Assembly (NCBI GenBank): GCA_016705545.1
Contig: JADIYA010000003.1
Location: forward strand, 1-64,000
Direction of reading: 5' to 3'
Length of the DNA stretch: 64,000 bases
Source: Flavobacteriales bacterium
GTDB taxonomy: Bacteria > Bacteroidota > Bacteroidia > Flavobacteriales_F > PHOS-HE28
Shown: positions 25,891 through 34,119 of the stretch, piece after piece
Position numbering within the stretch: position 1 is the stretch's first letter
Layout: each line of letters opens with the position of its first letter
The notes under the pieces: model-generated
What the model saw: the letters and a program-made list of their open reading frames with translations, nothing else
The model's database searches: none
What the model was told of the DNA's origin: nothing
Made by a program: the position numbers and the translations under genes

Positions 25891-26925
25891 ATGACCGACA
25901 ACGCACCCTCCATCGGCTTCTTCGAGAAGTACCTCACCGCCTGGGTGCTCCTGTGCATCGGTGCGGGCATCGCGCTTGGAGAACTGGCGGGCAGCGGCAT
26001 GCAGCGCATCGCCGACCTGGAGATCAACCACGTGAACATCCCCGTGGCGATCCTCATCTGGCTGATGATCTACCCCATGATGGTGCAGGTGGACTTCAGC
26101 AGCGTGCGCAGGATCGGTCCTCAGTTGAAGGGGCTCGGCCTCACCGTGGCGGTGAACTGGCTGATCAAGCCCTTCACCATGGCCTTCTTCGCGTGGGTCT
26201 TCTTCACCAAGCTCTACGCTGCGTGGATAACGCCCGAACTGGCGAACGAGTACATCGCCGGGGCCATTTTGCTGGGTGCGGCGCCCTGCACGGCCATGGT
26301 CTTCGTATGGAGCTACCTCAGCGGCGGCGACCCCAACTACACCCTGGTGCAGGTGAGCGTGAACGATTTGATCCTGCTGGTGCTCTTCATCCCCATCGTG
26401 CAATTGCTCCTCGGCATCACGGGGATCACGATTCCTTGGGGCGTGCTCATCACCTCGGTGTTGGTCTTTGTTTTGATCCCGCTGGTGGCCGGCTACCTGA
26501 CCAATCGCTGGCTGATCCGCGCGCATGGCGAGGACTGGTTCAAGACGCACTTCCTTCCCAAGCTGAAACCGATTTCCGTCGCGGCCTTGCTGATCACCCT
26601 TATCCTGCTTTTCGCCTTCCAGGGGCAGAAGATCCTCGCGAACCCATTCCATATCCTGCTCATCGCCATCCCGCTCGCGCTGCAGACCTACTTCATCTTC
26701 TTCCTCAGCTGGAAGGGCGGCCGTTTATTGGGACTCAACTACCGCACTTGCGCGCCAGCGAGCATGATCGGGGCCAGTAATTTCTTCGAACTGGCCGTGG
26801 CCGTGGCGATCGCCCTCTTCGGCCTGAACAGCGGCGCCGCGCTGGTCACCGTGGTGGGCGTGCTGATCGAGGTGCCGATCATGCTGCATCTGGTGCGGAT
26901 TGCCAAACGCTGGGAGTACACATGA
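25891..26925 (+). CDS. acr3: Acr3-family arsenite efflux permease
   Basis: 344 residues, ten predicted membrane helices. Arsenite/H+ antiporter of the inner membrane. Family signatures: EKYLTAWVLLCIGAGIALGEL (residues ~9-29), the conserved Cys in ILLGAAPCTAMVFVWSYLSGGD (~129-150), QVSVNDLILLVLFIPIVQLLLG and a C-terminal GASNFFELAVAVAIALFGLNSGAAL with the conserved Glu. The stop overlaps the start of the MFS-rhodanese gene (ATGA at 26922). Confidence 0.95.
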   Translation: MTDNAPSIGFFEKYLTAWVLLCIGAGIALGELAGSGMQRIADLEINHVNIPVAILIWLMIYPMMVQVDFSSVRRIGPQLKGLGLTVAVNWLIKPFTMAFFAWVFFTKLYAAWITPELANEYIAGAILLGAAPCTAMVFVWSYLSGGDPNYTLVQVSVNDLILLVLFIPIVQLLLGITGITIPWGVLITSVLVFVLIPLVAGYLTNRWLIRAHGEDWFKTHFLPKLKPISVAALLITLILLFAFQGQKILANPFHILLIAIPLALQTYFIFFLSWKGGRLLGLNYRTCAPASMIGASNFFELAVAVAIALFGLNSGAALVTVVGVLIEVPIMLHLVRIAKRWEYT

Positions 26926-28415
26926 GCGACCTGAACCCGCACCTCGGCCTACGCGCCAACTGGAAGCAGTTCACCCTGCTCGTCATCGTGAACGCCTTTG
27001 TGGGCGGCATGGTGGGCATTGAACGCACGGTGCTGCCCGTACTCGCCGAGCTGGAGTTCGGCATCGCCTCGCATGCGGCGGCGCTCAGCTTCATCATGGC
27101 CTTCGGTGTGAGCAAGGCGTTGGCGAACTACGCCACCGGGAGGCTCGCCGCGCGCTTCGGCCGAAAGGCGCTGCTGATCACGGGCTGGTCGCTGGCGCTG
27201 CCGGTCCCCTTCATGCTCATCTACGCCGACGCATGGTCGTGGATCGTGGCGGCGAACATCCTGCTGGGCATCCACCAAGGCTTCGCGTGGAGCAGCACCG
27301 TGGTGATGAAGATGGACCTGGTGGGCGAGAAGGACCGTGGCCTGGCGATGGGCCTCAACGAGTTCGCCGGGTACCTCGCTGTTGGAGCGATGGCCTTCCT
27401 CACCGGCTACCTCGCGGCGCAGTATGGCCCGCGTCCTGTGCCTTTCCAAGTCGGCATCTCGATCGCCGTCATTGGCTTGTTGATGACGCTGCTGTGGGTG
27501 AAGGACACCGTGCATCATGTCGCAGCGGAGAGCGCGCATTCCATCGTGCCCAGATTGAAGCGCGTGTTCTCGGAGACCAGTCTTACGCACCGGACATTGG
27601 GCAGCGTGACGCAGGCCGGCCTGGTGAACAACCTGAACGACGGCATGCTGTGGGGACTTCTGCCGGTATTGCTATTGAGCGAAGGCTTCGGGCAAGGACA
27701 GATCGGTGCCATCGCTGCCGTGTACCCCGCCGTGTGGGGCCTCGGACAGCTCTTCACCGGCAAGCTCGCCGACCATGTGAACCGACGCACGTTGCTCATC
27801 ATCGGCATGGTGCTGCAAGGGCTCGCGATCCTGCTGCTTCCCTATGTGCATGCACAGGGTACGTACGTTGCTTTGAGCGCAGCGCTCGGCCTGGGTACCG
27901 CACTGGTATACCCGACTTTCCTCGCCGTGATCGCCGCGCACACCCATCCGCAGCAGCGCAGCGAGGCTGTGGGCGTGTTCCGCCTGTGGCGCGACCTGGG
28001 CTATGCCATCGGCGCATTGCTCACCGGCCTCATCGCGGATCGCTTCGGCATCACAGCATCGATCCTCGCCATTGGTGCGGTCACGGTGCTCAGCGGCGTG
28101 GTGGTGTGGCTTCGCATGCCAAGTGAACGGAAGTGCCTGGAGCCCGAAGAGCTGAAGCCTTTGCTCAGCAAGCCCGGTGTACGCGTGGTGGATGTGCGCA
28201 GCCCCGAGGAATTCGCCAGCGGCCACCTTCCGGAAGCAATCAACATCCCGATCTCCGAACTGATTGAACGTGCACGCGGTTGGTCGCCGAAGGAGCGCAT
28301 TGTTACGGTGTGCGCCAAAGGAGGTGGACGTTCGGCGCAGGCCGCACAAGTACTGCGTGACCTGGGTTTCGGGCGAACGTGGTGGTTGTGCGGGGGCACG
28401 CTGGGATGGCGGTGA
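26922..28415 (+). CDS. MFS transporter fused to a C-terminal rhodanese domain
   Basis: 497 residues. Residues ~15-390 form a 12-helix major facilitator domain (GMVGIERTVLPVLAELEFG, FGRKALLITGWSLALP and so on). Residues ~400-497 are a rhodanese: VRVVDVRSPEEFASGHLPEAINIPISEL and the active loop VTVCAKGGGRSAQAA with the catalytic Cys and CX5R. Overlap with acr3 places it in the ars operon. It may export a thiolated or otherwise modified arsenical, with the rhodanese handling sulfane sulfur at the cytoplasmic face. It is not the usual ArsJ arrangement, as no GAPDH gene is present. Function is inferred from context only. Confidence 0.85.
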   Translation: MSDLNPHLGLRANWKQFTLLVIVNAFVGGMVGIERTVLPVLAELEFGIASHAAALSFIMAFGVSKALANYATGRLAARFGRKALLITGWSLALPVPFMLIYADAWSWIVAANILLGIHQGFAWSSTVVMKMDLVGEKDRGLAMGLNEFAGYLAVGAMAFLTGYLAAQYGPRPVPFQVGISIAVIGLLMTLLWVKDTVHHVAAESAHSIVPRLKRVFSETSLTHRTLGSVTQAGLVNNLNDGMLWGLLPVLLLSEGFGQGQIGAIAAVYPAVWGLGQLFTGKLADHVNRRTLLIIGMVLQGLAILLLPYVHAQGTYVALSAALGLGTALVYPTFLAVIAAHTHPQQRSEAVGVFRLWRDLGYAIGALLTGLIADRFGITASILAIGAVTVLSGVVVWLRMPSERKCLEPEELKPLLSKPGVRVVDVRSPEEFASGHLPEAINIPISELIERARGWSPKERIVTVCAKGGGRSAQAAQVLRDLGFGRTWWLCGGTLGWR

Positions 28416-28559
28416 GGGATTGCATCTTCAAGCTGGTCCATGAACCAAAGTGCCCAACGTTGATCGCTACGGCATTCGCGAACCTGTGAAGTCGGAAATG
28501 CGGGCCGCGGTCATCGAGAAGCTAAGAGCACTACCCCCGGACCGACCTGCAACAAGACC

Positions 28560-29369
28560 TCAGCGCGCCATGCGAATCGTGTACGGCTCGCCATTGAGCC
28601 AGATCCGTCCGAAGTATGCCCCCTGTGCCGCCTTGAAAGGAAGGCGCGCACGGTGATCGCCTTGATGCATGGATACGGTGCTGCCTGCATGGAGCACCCG
28701 GCCGGTGGCATCCAGGAGTTCCAACCGCACCTCACCAGGGATAAGCAGGGTGAACAAGAAGGTCACCTCATCTGCCTCAGGCACCAGCGCGAAACGTGAT
28801 AGCAGTGCCTGCTCCCCGATCCCGACGGCATCCGCGATATTCACCGTATAGTCCTCGATTTCCCCATGGTAGCCCAGCGGATCAACCGGGTAGTCGCACG
28901 GCGTGGGCAGGGTGTGGCCGCCATGACTGCACATCTTGGCCGTGACCCGCATCCGCGTTGGGCCGGTCATTGCATTCGCTGGAATAGCGATCTGCCCCGC
29001 ATGCGTCGGTCCAGCCACATGATCGACGCTCAAGAGTGTCTCGCCTGCATCGTCCAACTGTCCATCATGATTGAAATCAATCCAGATTCGGAGATTCATA
29101 TGAGGGCTGATCAGCGCATCAATCGTGAAGCCCATGGTGATCGGGTAGCTCATCCCCCGGACGAGCGATGTCGTCATGCCGGTATTCACATAGCTGTTCG
29201 AAGGGTAGTTCTCGATGTCCGCACTCACGCGCGAGATCGAATTGCAGCTGAACTGGGTGATGCCCGGCATGTTGGGCCCATAAGGGATCGCGGTGGTAGG
29301 CGTGCACCATTGGGCTTCGATAGCGCAAGCGCTTACGGAAAGCGCGGAACAGAGCAGTAATGTTCTCAT
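28560..29369 (-). CDS. Secreted GEVED-domain protein with T9SS-type C-terminus
   Basis: 269 residues. Signal peptide MRTLLLCSALSVSACAIEAQ, then a GEVED domain: MNLRIWIDFNHDGQLDDAGE (calcium-loop-like) and the motif GYHGEIEDYTV at residues ~166-176. The last ~80 residues (SRFALVPEADEVTFLFTL to GRIWLNGEPYTIRMAR) have the beta-strand pattern of a type IX secretion C-terminal signal (LELLDATGRVL, GAYFGRI). Probably exported and attached to the cell surface. It is a small accessory protein with no catalytic domain. It converges on the ars operon, with 144 nt between. Confidence 0.75.
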   Translation of the reverse strand: MRTLLLCSALSVSACAIEAQWCTPTTAIPYGPNMPGITQFSCNSISRVSADIENYPSNSYVNTGMTTSLVRGMSYPITMGFTIDALISPHMNLRIWIDFNHDGQLDDAGETLLSVDHVAGPTHAGQIAIPANAMTGPTRMRVTAKMCSHGGHTLPTPCDYPVDPLGYHGEIEDYTVNIADAVGIGEQALLSRFALVPEADEVTFLFTLLIPGEVRLELLDATGRVLHAGSTVSMHQGDHRARLPFKAAQGAYFGRIWLNGEPYTIRMAR

Positions 29370-29710
29370 GGCAGATGATCAGGTTTGCTGCGATTGACCT
29401 GACCACTGGAATCGCCGTTGCTCCCATGAGTGATGGTCGGTTCACCGCTCGGGATCCGGTGCTTGCTGAGCAGGGAACGGCTCATTGCAGCGCCCCTTAA
29501 GAGCACTAGGATTGCACTGTCAGAGCCAGTGATGACACCGTGCAGTTGCTTCAATCCCTCGTGGTGCACAGTTGACTCAGCGCAAACCGATGTATTCGTG
29601 TATGGCAAAGGCACCAAGGCACCCGCGCCAACCGACTTGTGCGCACCCCATCTCCCGGAATGCAGCGGACCTCCCGCGCTACTTTCGCATGCATCAGCAT
29701 ACCTCCTCCG
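29370..29710. other. Intergenic region without supportable gene
   Basis: About 340 nt between two divergent genes. Short open frames on both strands lack protein-like composition. The stretch is somewhat richer in A+T than its surroundings and should contain the promoters for the GEVED and DUF6624 genes. No clear inverted repeat or consensus Bacteroidota promoter stands out. Confidence 0.4.
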
Positions 29711-30355
29711 ATGCGAATGCTTTTGGCCTCCATCCACTTGGCTAGCGCCCTTTGTTCTTTCGGTCAGGACGCCGGATCGCATTCACGTTCGACGATCGCA
29801 CTCCGCACGGAACTGGAACGCATCCACGACCTCGATCAGCGCGACCGGAACAACGTGCACCACTATATCCCGGGCGCGCAAAAGGACAGTGTGATCGCGC
29901 ACATGGTGATGCAGGATAGCCTGAACCTCATTCGCGTGACGGCCATCATTGATAGCACGGGTTGGTTGGGGGATGAAGCCATCGGCCGCAAGGCGAACGC
30001 CGCGCTCTTCCTGGTGATACAGCACGCGGATGCTCGTCCGGACCTGCAGGCCAGGTACCTCGAGGTGATGCGCGAAGCCGTGAAACGCGGCGAGGCGAAG
30101 CCCCACCAGCTGGCCATGCTCGAGGACCGCGTGGCCGTGAACCATGGCCGTCCCCAGATCTACGGATCGCAAATCGGCTGGAAGGATGGCAAGGGCTTCG
30201 TGAAACCCATCGCGGATGAGGAGCACGTGAACGAACGCCGCGCCGCCGTGGGACTTGAACCGCTGGAGAGATACGTTGAGCGATTCGGCCTCACCTGGTC
30301 ACCGCCGGTGAAGAAAGAGCGCGTGCTGCTGCTCGGGCCTGCAAACCCGCATTGA
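29711..30355 (+). CDS. DUF6624-like secreted protein
   Basis: 214 residues from ATG 29711; the frame opens further upstream but a signal peptide begins here (MRMLLASIHLASALCSFGQ). The family pattern is visible: LRTELERIHDLDQRDR, IRVTAIIDSTGWLGDEAIGRKANAALFLVIQHADARPDLQARYLEVMREAVKRGEA, LAMLEDRVAVNHGRPQIYGSQI. Such proteins are common in Bacteroidota and have no established function. They consist of a helical repeat-like domain of about 150 residues. Confidence 0.68.
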   Translation: MRMLLASIHLASALCSFGQDAGSHSRSTIALRTELERIHDLDQRDRNNVHHYIPGAQKDSVIAHMVMQDSLNLIRVTAIIDSTGWLGDEAIGRKANAALFLVIQHADARPDLQARYLEVMREAVKRGEAKPHQLAMLEDRVAVNHGRPQIYGSQIGWKDGKGFVKPIADEEHVNERRAAVGLEPLERYVERFGLTWSPPVKKERVLLLGPANPH

Positions 30356-30431
30356 TGAACGCGGGCATGGCACTGCTGTGCACCAAATGGCGCGCGCGGC
30401 ACTAGCTTCGGGCAGGTCTGACAACCCGCCC

Positions 30432-30890
30432 ATGGATCCCCGCACCGCCTCCCTCCTCGCCCTCTTCACCGAAGGGCGCACGCGCTTCATCAACCTGCTC
30501 GACAAACTCACAGGGGCCGACCTGCCGAAGAAGCTCGCCCCCTCACCCAACAGCATCGGCTTCCTCGTGCGGCACATCGGCGATGTGGAGCTGCTCTTCG
30601 CCAAGAACGTGTTCGGGCTGGAAGGTGTGCACGTGCGTGCCAGCACCGTGGCCACGGGGCACGACACCGGCGAGTGGACCGACCTCGCTGCGCTGAAAGC
30701 CTACGTGCTGGAGAGCTCCGACACATTGCGTCGCGCCATCGTGGCCACGCCCGATGCCGGCTGGGACAAGGTGATCGAGACAAAGGAGTTCGGTCGGAAG
30801 ACCAAGGCCGAGGCGCTGGGCAGGATCGTGACGCACACGGCTTACCACGCAGGGCAGATCGGGATAGTGGTGAAATACGGGACGGGCTAG
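30432..30890 (+). CDS. DinB/YfiT-like metal-dependent protein
   Basis: 152 residues from ATG 30432. Four-helix-bundle DinB superfamily. Candidate metal ligands are the His in FLVRHIGDVELLF (residue ~44) and two in RIVTHTAYHAGQIGIV (~135-139), the classic HxxxH near the C-terminus. Members include bacillithiol/mycothiol-dependent transferases and many uncharacterised proteins; the substrate is not predictable. 15 nt upstream of a TSUP permease. Confidence 0.78.
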   Translation: MDPRTASLLALFTEGRTRFINLLDKLTGADLPKKLAPSPNSIGFLVRHIGDVELLFAKNVFGLEGVHVRASTVATGHDTGEWTDLAALKAYVLESSDTLRRAIVATPDAGWDKVIETKEFGRKTKAEALGRIVTHTAYHAGQIGIVVKYGTG

Positions 30891-30905
30891 TATTGGGCTC
30901 CGATA

Positions 30906-31673
30906 ATGGACGCCTTCTTTCTGCTCATCCCCGCCGTAGCGCTCGTCGCCTCGCTGATCACGCTCATCAGCGGCTTCGGTCTGGGCACCTTGCTGCTGCC
31001 GGTCTTCGCGCTCTTCTTCCCGCTGGAAGTGGCCATCGGGCTCACGGCCGTGGTGCACCTGCTCAACAACCTCTTCAAGTTGGGGCTGCTGTGGAAGGAC
31101 ATCCACTGGCCCACGGTACTGCGCTTCGGCGTGCCGGGCATCGTTGGCGCCTACCTCGGTGCACGGCTCATGGTCCTGCTCGGCACGCGCGAGCCGCTCT
31201 ATCATGGCGTACTGCATCCGGTGGATCCGCTCGACCTCGTCATCGCCGCGCTCATGCTCATCTTCGGGCTCCTTGAGATATCCAAGCGCTTGAATAAGCT
31301 CTCGCTGCCATCGACCTGGATGGTGCCCGGCGGAGTGATCAGCGGATTCTTCGGCGGGCTCAGTGGTCACCAAGGAGCGTTGCGCAGCCTCTTCCTCTTG
31401 CGCAGCGGCTTAGCCAAGGAAGCGTTCATCGCAACGGGCGTAGCCATCGCCTGCCTCGTGGATTTCACCCGGCTGCCCACCTATGCGCGCGGCGACACGC
31501 TCTCCATGGCGCGTGAACAATGGCCTTTGCTGCTCGCGGCGACGATTGCGGCTTTCATCGGCGCGTGGTGGGGCCGCAAGCTGATTCCCAAGGTGACCTT
31601 CCGTGGCGTGCAGCTCATCGTGGGGGTATTGATCCTCGCAATCGCGGGGCTGCTGGCTTCGGGAACCATTTGA
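30906..31673 (+). CDS. TSUP (TauE/SafE) family sulfite/anion exporter
   Basis: 255 residues, about eight hydrophobic segments. The first repeat contains LISGFGLGTLLLPVFALFFPLEVAIGLTAVVHLLNNLFKLGL, the second GVISGFFGGLSGHQGALRSLFLL, both typical of the family. Members move sulfite, sulfoacetate or other small anions. A second, different TSUP gene lies at 44.8-45.5 kb. The substrate cannot be read from the sequence. Confidence 0.83.
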   Translation: MDAFFLLIPAVALVASLITLISGFGLGTLLLPVFALFFPLEVAIGLTAVVHLLNNLFKLGLLWKDIHWPTVLRFGVPGIVGAYLGARLMVLLGTREPLYHGVLHPVDPLDLVIAALMLIFGLLEISKRLNKLSLPSTWMVPGGVISGFFGGLSGHQGALRSLFLLRSGLAKEAFIATGVAIACLVDFTRLPTYARGDTLSMAREQWPLLLAATIAAFIGAWWGRKLIPKVTFRGVQLIVGVLILAIAGLLASGTI

Positions 31674-31693
31674 TCCGTTGTGGGTGCGGTGCG

Positions 31694-32446
31694 TCAGTTC
31701 GCTTCCTTGGCGACCTCACGGTCGATCATCCCGATCAACTCTTCACTGAGCTTCAGGACCTGGTTCAATTGCCCGTTCATGGTGGAGAACTCGAGGAAGG
31801 CCATGAGGAAACCGTTCTTCACCCTCACATCCGCGAAGTAGCGGTCGTAATCCTCCAGGCGAAGTTCCACCTCCTTCTTCATGTGCAGGTCGATCATCGG
31901 GCCCATGTCCTTGAGTTCATAGAGTGGCTTGTAGATGATCTCCTCCGAGTCGAAACGGAAGTGGTCCTCCTCTGCCTTCACTTTCTCGAACAGCTGCTCG
32001 AGCTTCAGCAAGGCGGTCTTCACGCTGTCATTGGTGAGCTGGGCGAGGCCACCGGAGTTCATCAGTTCCTTGAAGGTGAAGTTGACCGGGTAATAGCGTT
32101 GCCAGGCATAGATGGAGATGCAGTCCTCATTGAAGGCCCTCCAATCCTCGATCGGCTCGCCATCGATCTTGGCGATGACGCGCTGGGTTGCACTGATGCA
32201 CTCGGCGCGGACAGCGATGAAATCGCTCGCTTTGTCCTTGTTCGCCAACAGGTCCGCTTTGATGTTCCGGAGGTAGTTGAGCTCCGTCGCACGGGCCTTC
32301 CGCAGGTCCTTGTTCGTATTGAGCTGCAGTGCGATCAGGATCCCGATCACCACCAGCACGATCTCTCCCACGGCGTAGATCAAGTAGCGTGTAAGACGGT
32401 TCTCCTTCAGCAAGCGCTGGCGGATGGTGTTGAAGATTCGGGCCAT
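31694..32446 (-). CDS. DUF6090 family membrane-anchored protein
   Basis: 250 residues. The opening MARIFNTIRQRLLKENRLTRYLIYAVGEIVLVVIGILIALQLNT with one membrane helix at residues ~22-42, followed by LNYLRNIKADLLANKD, is diagnostic for this Bacteroidota-specific family. The remainder is a helical domain, probably periplasmic. Function unknown. Stands alone on its strand. Confidence 0.8.
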   Translation of the reverse strand: MARIFNTIRQRLLKENRLTRYLIYAVGEIVLVVIGILIALQLNTNKDLRKARATELNYLRNIKADLLANKDKASDFIAVRAECISATQRVIAKIDGEPIEDWRAFNEDCISIYAWQRYYPVNFTFKELMNSGGLAQLTNDSVKTALLKLEQLFEKVKAEEDHFRFDSEEIIYKPLYELKDMGPMIDLHMKKEVELRLEDYDRYFADVRVKNGFLMAFLEFSTMNGQLNQVLKLSEELIGMIDREVAKEAN

Positions 32447-32552
32447 GGATGTTGGTCGATGCGGTGAAGATGCATGATCCGGATGAACGGCTACTGCGCA
32501 GGCCAGGTGCGACCTTTATCGCCCATTCCTCCATTTCAGCTCCGGCACGCCC

Positions 32553-32897
32553 ATGCCCACCGCCTACACCGTCTACGTCATCGAGCTTGCCCGCAAGGTC
32601 TTCACCGAGGATCGCAGGTTCCGGGAGGCCAATCCGCAGTACAACGGCGTGCTCGAGTGCGTGTATGTGGGGATGACGAGCAAGACACCGCAGGAGCGCC
32701 TCGCACAGCACAAGACCGGCGCGCTGAGCAAGAAGGGGCACAAACTCAGCAGCAGAATCGTGCAGAAGTACGGGCGCTATCTGCGGCCGAGCCTGTATCG
32801 GGACATCGGCCCTTTGAGCCGAGCGGAGGCGCTGGAAGTGGAGAAAGGCCTTGCGCAGGAGCTGCGCAGCAAGGGTTACGCGGTGTGGACGAACTGA
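32553..32897 (+). CDS. GIY-YIG-like small nuclease-domain protein
   Basis: 114 residues. Strand-forming YTVYVIELA (GIY-like) at residues ~5-13 and LECVYVGMTSKTPQERLAQHKTG (YIG-like YVG plus the conserved Arg helix) at ~34-56, then SRAEALEVEKGLAQELRSKGYAVW with the Glu expected in the third motif. Such UvrC/SLX1-type catalytic folds occur as small stand-alone proteins of unknown role. The insertion between GIY and YIG (about 20 residues) is longer than usual. Confidence 0.68.
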   Translation: MPTAYTVYVIELARKVFTEDRRFREANPQYNGVLECVYVGMTSKTPQERLAQHKTGALSKKGHKLSSRIVQKYGRYLRPSLYRDIGPLSRAEALEVEKGLAQELRSKGYAVWTN

Positions 32898-33047
32898 GGA
32901 ATCCTCGCCGCCACCCAACGAATCACGACAATCCGTTCCTTCACCACGCCCAACTGGCCGCCCCTCATTTTCCTGCCCCGGCGCAGGTGCGCCCCGCGCC
33001 TTCATGGAAAGGCGCCGCCCGCACAAGCGCGAGCCGCCGCCGCAGAT

Positions 33048-33758
33048 GTGATCCTCTTCGGCGAGCTCCACAACAACTCCATCGCGCACTGGCTGCAGCT
33101 GGTGATGGCGCGCGACCTCGCAGTGCGCGGACCGCTGGTGATGGGCGCTGAGATGATCGAGGCCGACGACCAATCGGCGCTGGACCGTTACCTGCACGGC
33201 GAGGTCGATCAGGCCGGCCTCGACACGCTCGCGCGGCTGTGGAAGAACCATCGTACCGACTACGCTCCGCTGGTGGACTTCGCGAAGGAGAGAGGGTTGC
33301 CCTTCATCGCGTGCAACGTGCCCCGGCGCTACGCACGCGCGGTGAACAAGGGCGGCTTTGCAGCGCTCGATACGGTGGCCACAGCGGAACGCGCTCTCAT
33401 GGCCCCGCTGCCCATCGCCTTCGACCCTACGCTACCTCGCTATGTGGCCATGCTGGAGATGATGGAAGGACATGGCACGCCCCAAATGGTGATGGCCCAG
33501 GCGCTGAAGGATGCCACCATGGCGCACTTCATCGCGCAGCATGCGAAGGCCGGCGCGCGCTTCCTGCATTTCAATGGCTCGTACCACAGCGATTACCACG
33601 AGAGCATCGGATGGTACTTGCGCCGCGCACGATCCGATTTGCGGCAGTTCACCATCGCTACCGTGACCCAAGAGCAATTAAGGACGCTCGATGCGGAGCA
33701 CATCGGTAAGGCCGATGTCATTCTATGCGTGGATGCGGCAGTGCCAGGGAGTCACTAG
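33048..33758 (+). CDS. ChaN family (haem-binding-like) protein, N-terminus uncertain
   Basis: About 236 residues from a GTG. Family core: VILFGELHNNSIAHWLQL at the start, VMGAEMIEADDQSALDRYL, then CNVPRRYARAVNKGGFAALD, and ARFLHFNGSYHSDYHESIGWYL. ChaN proteins are normally secreted lipoproteins; here the expected signal peptide is not in frame. The upstream codons (AAAAD preceding VILF) suggest the true start lies 60-150 nt earlier, perhaps masked by an indel. Role in iron/haem use is known for some relatives only. Confidence 0.72.
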   Translation: MILFGELHNNSIAHWLQLVMARDLAVRGPLVMGAEMIEADDQSALDRYLHGEVDQAGLDTLARLWKNHRTDYAPLVDFAKERGLPFIACNVPRRYARAVNKGGFAALDTVATAERALMAPLPIAFDPTLPRYVAMLEMMEGHGTPQMVMAQALKDATMAHFIAQHAKAGARFLHFNGSYHSDYHESIGWYLRRARSDLRQFTIATVTQEQLRTLDAEHIGKADVILCVDAAVPGSH

Positions 33759-33881
33759 AAACTGCGAGTAGCGGTCCGCTTCGACATGGCGACCTCTGCA
33801 TGGAGATGGTCCATCGTGGCGATTGATGCGCACAAGGACACCCAATCGCGACAAGCGTTCTCCGATCTAACCGCGCTTCAG

Positions 33882-34082
33882 CTATTCCGTTGAGCGATCA
33901 CCAAAGGTGCGACCGTACAGAACAATCGCCTCCTCTACGATCCGTATCGCCACCTCGCGGCCCATGAACTCCTCCACCACCACCTCTTTCCCTTCAAGCG
34001 ACTTGTAATCCATGAAGAAGCGGCGGATCTGCTTCTCGGTGTGTGGCGGCAGCTCGCTCACGTCCTTCATGTGGATCACGCC
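33882..34082 (-). pseudogene. 3' fragment of inorganic pyrophosphatase gene (ppa)
   Basis: Encodes HMKDVSELPPHTEKQIRRFF to EEAIVLYGRTFGDRSTE, the last ~65 residues of a family I pyrophosphatase. It has no catalytic domain and no proper start. The 157 nt at 33925-34081 differ from the intact ppa gene (44253-44409) at only three positions. Outside this core the two copies diverge: the last 11 residues differ (VLYGRTFGDRSTE versus SLYRETFGGKG), and upstream of HMKDV the similarity ends at once. It lies 38 nt from the end of the histidine kinase gene, at the edge of the kdp block. Confidence 0.88.
33925..34081. repeat. 157-bp direct repeat, copy A (ppa 3' end)
   Basis: Same orientation as copy B at 44253-44409, with 154 of 157 positions identical. 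Substitutions are C/T and G/A in the middle and A/T near the end. Together the copies bracket about 10.2 kb containing the whole kdp cluster. Confidence 0.92.
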
Positions 34083-34119
34083 GTCTTGAATGTGCTCGAT
34101 CCCATGATCACTGGTGACC

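Noticed and set aside
28450..28656. Plus-strand 68-codon frame starting VPNVDRYG after the MFS-rhodanese gene
   Set aside because: Overlaps the well-supported GEVED gene on the other strand, and only the first 30 codons look protein-like. Possibly a small relic, not annotated.
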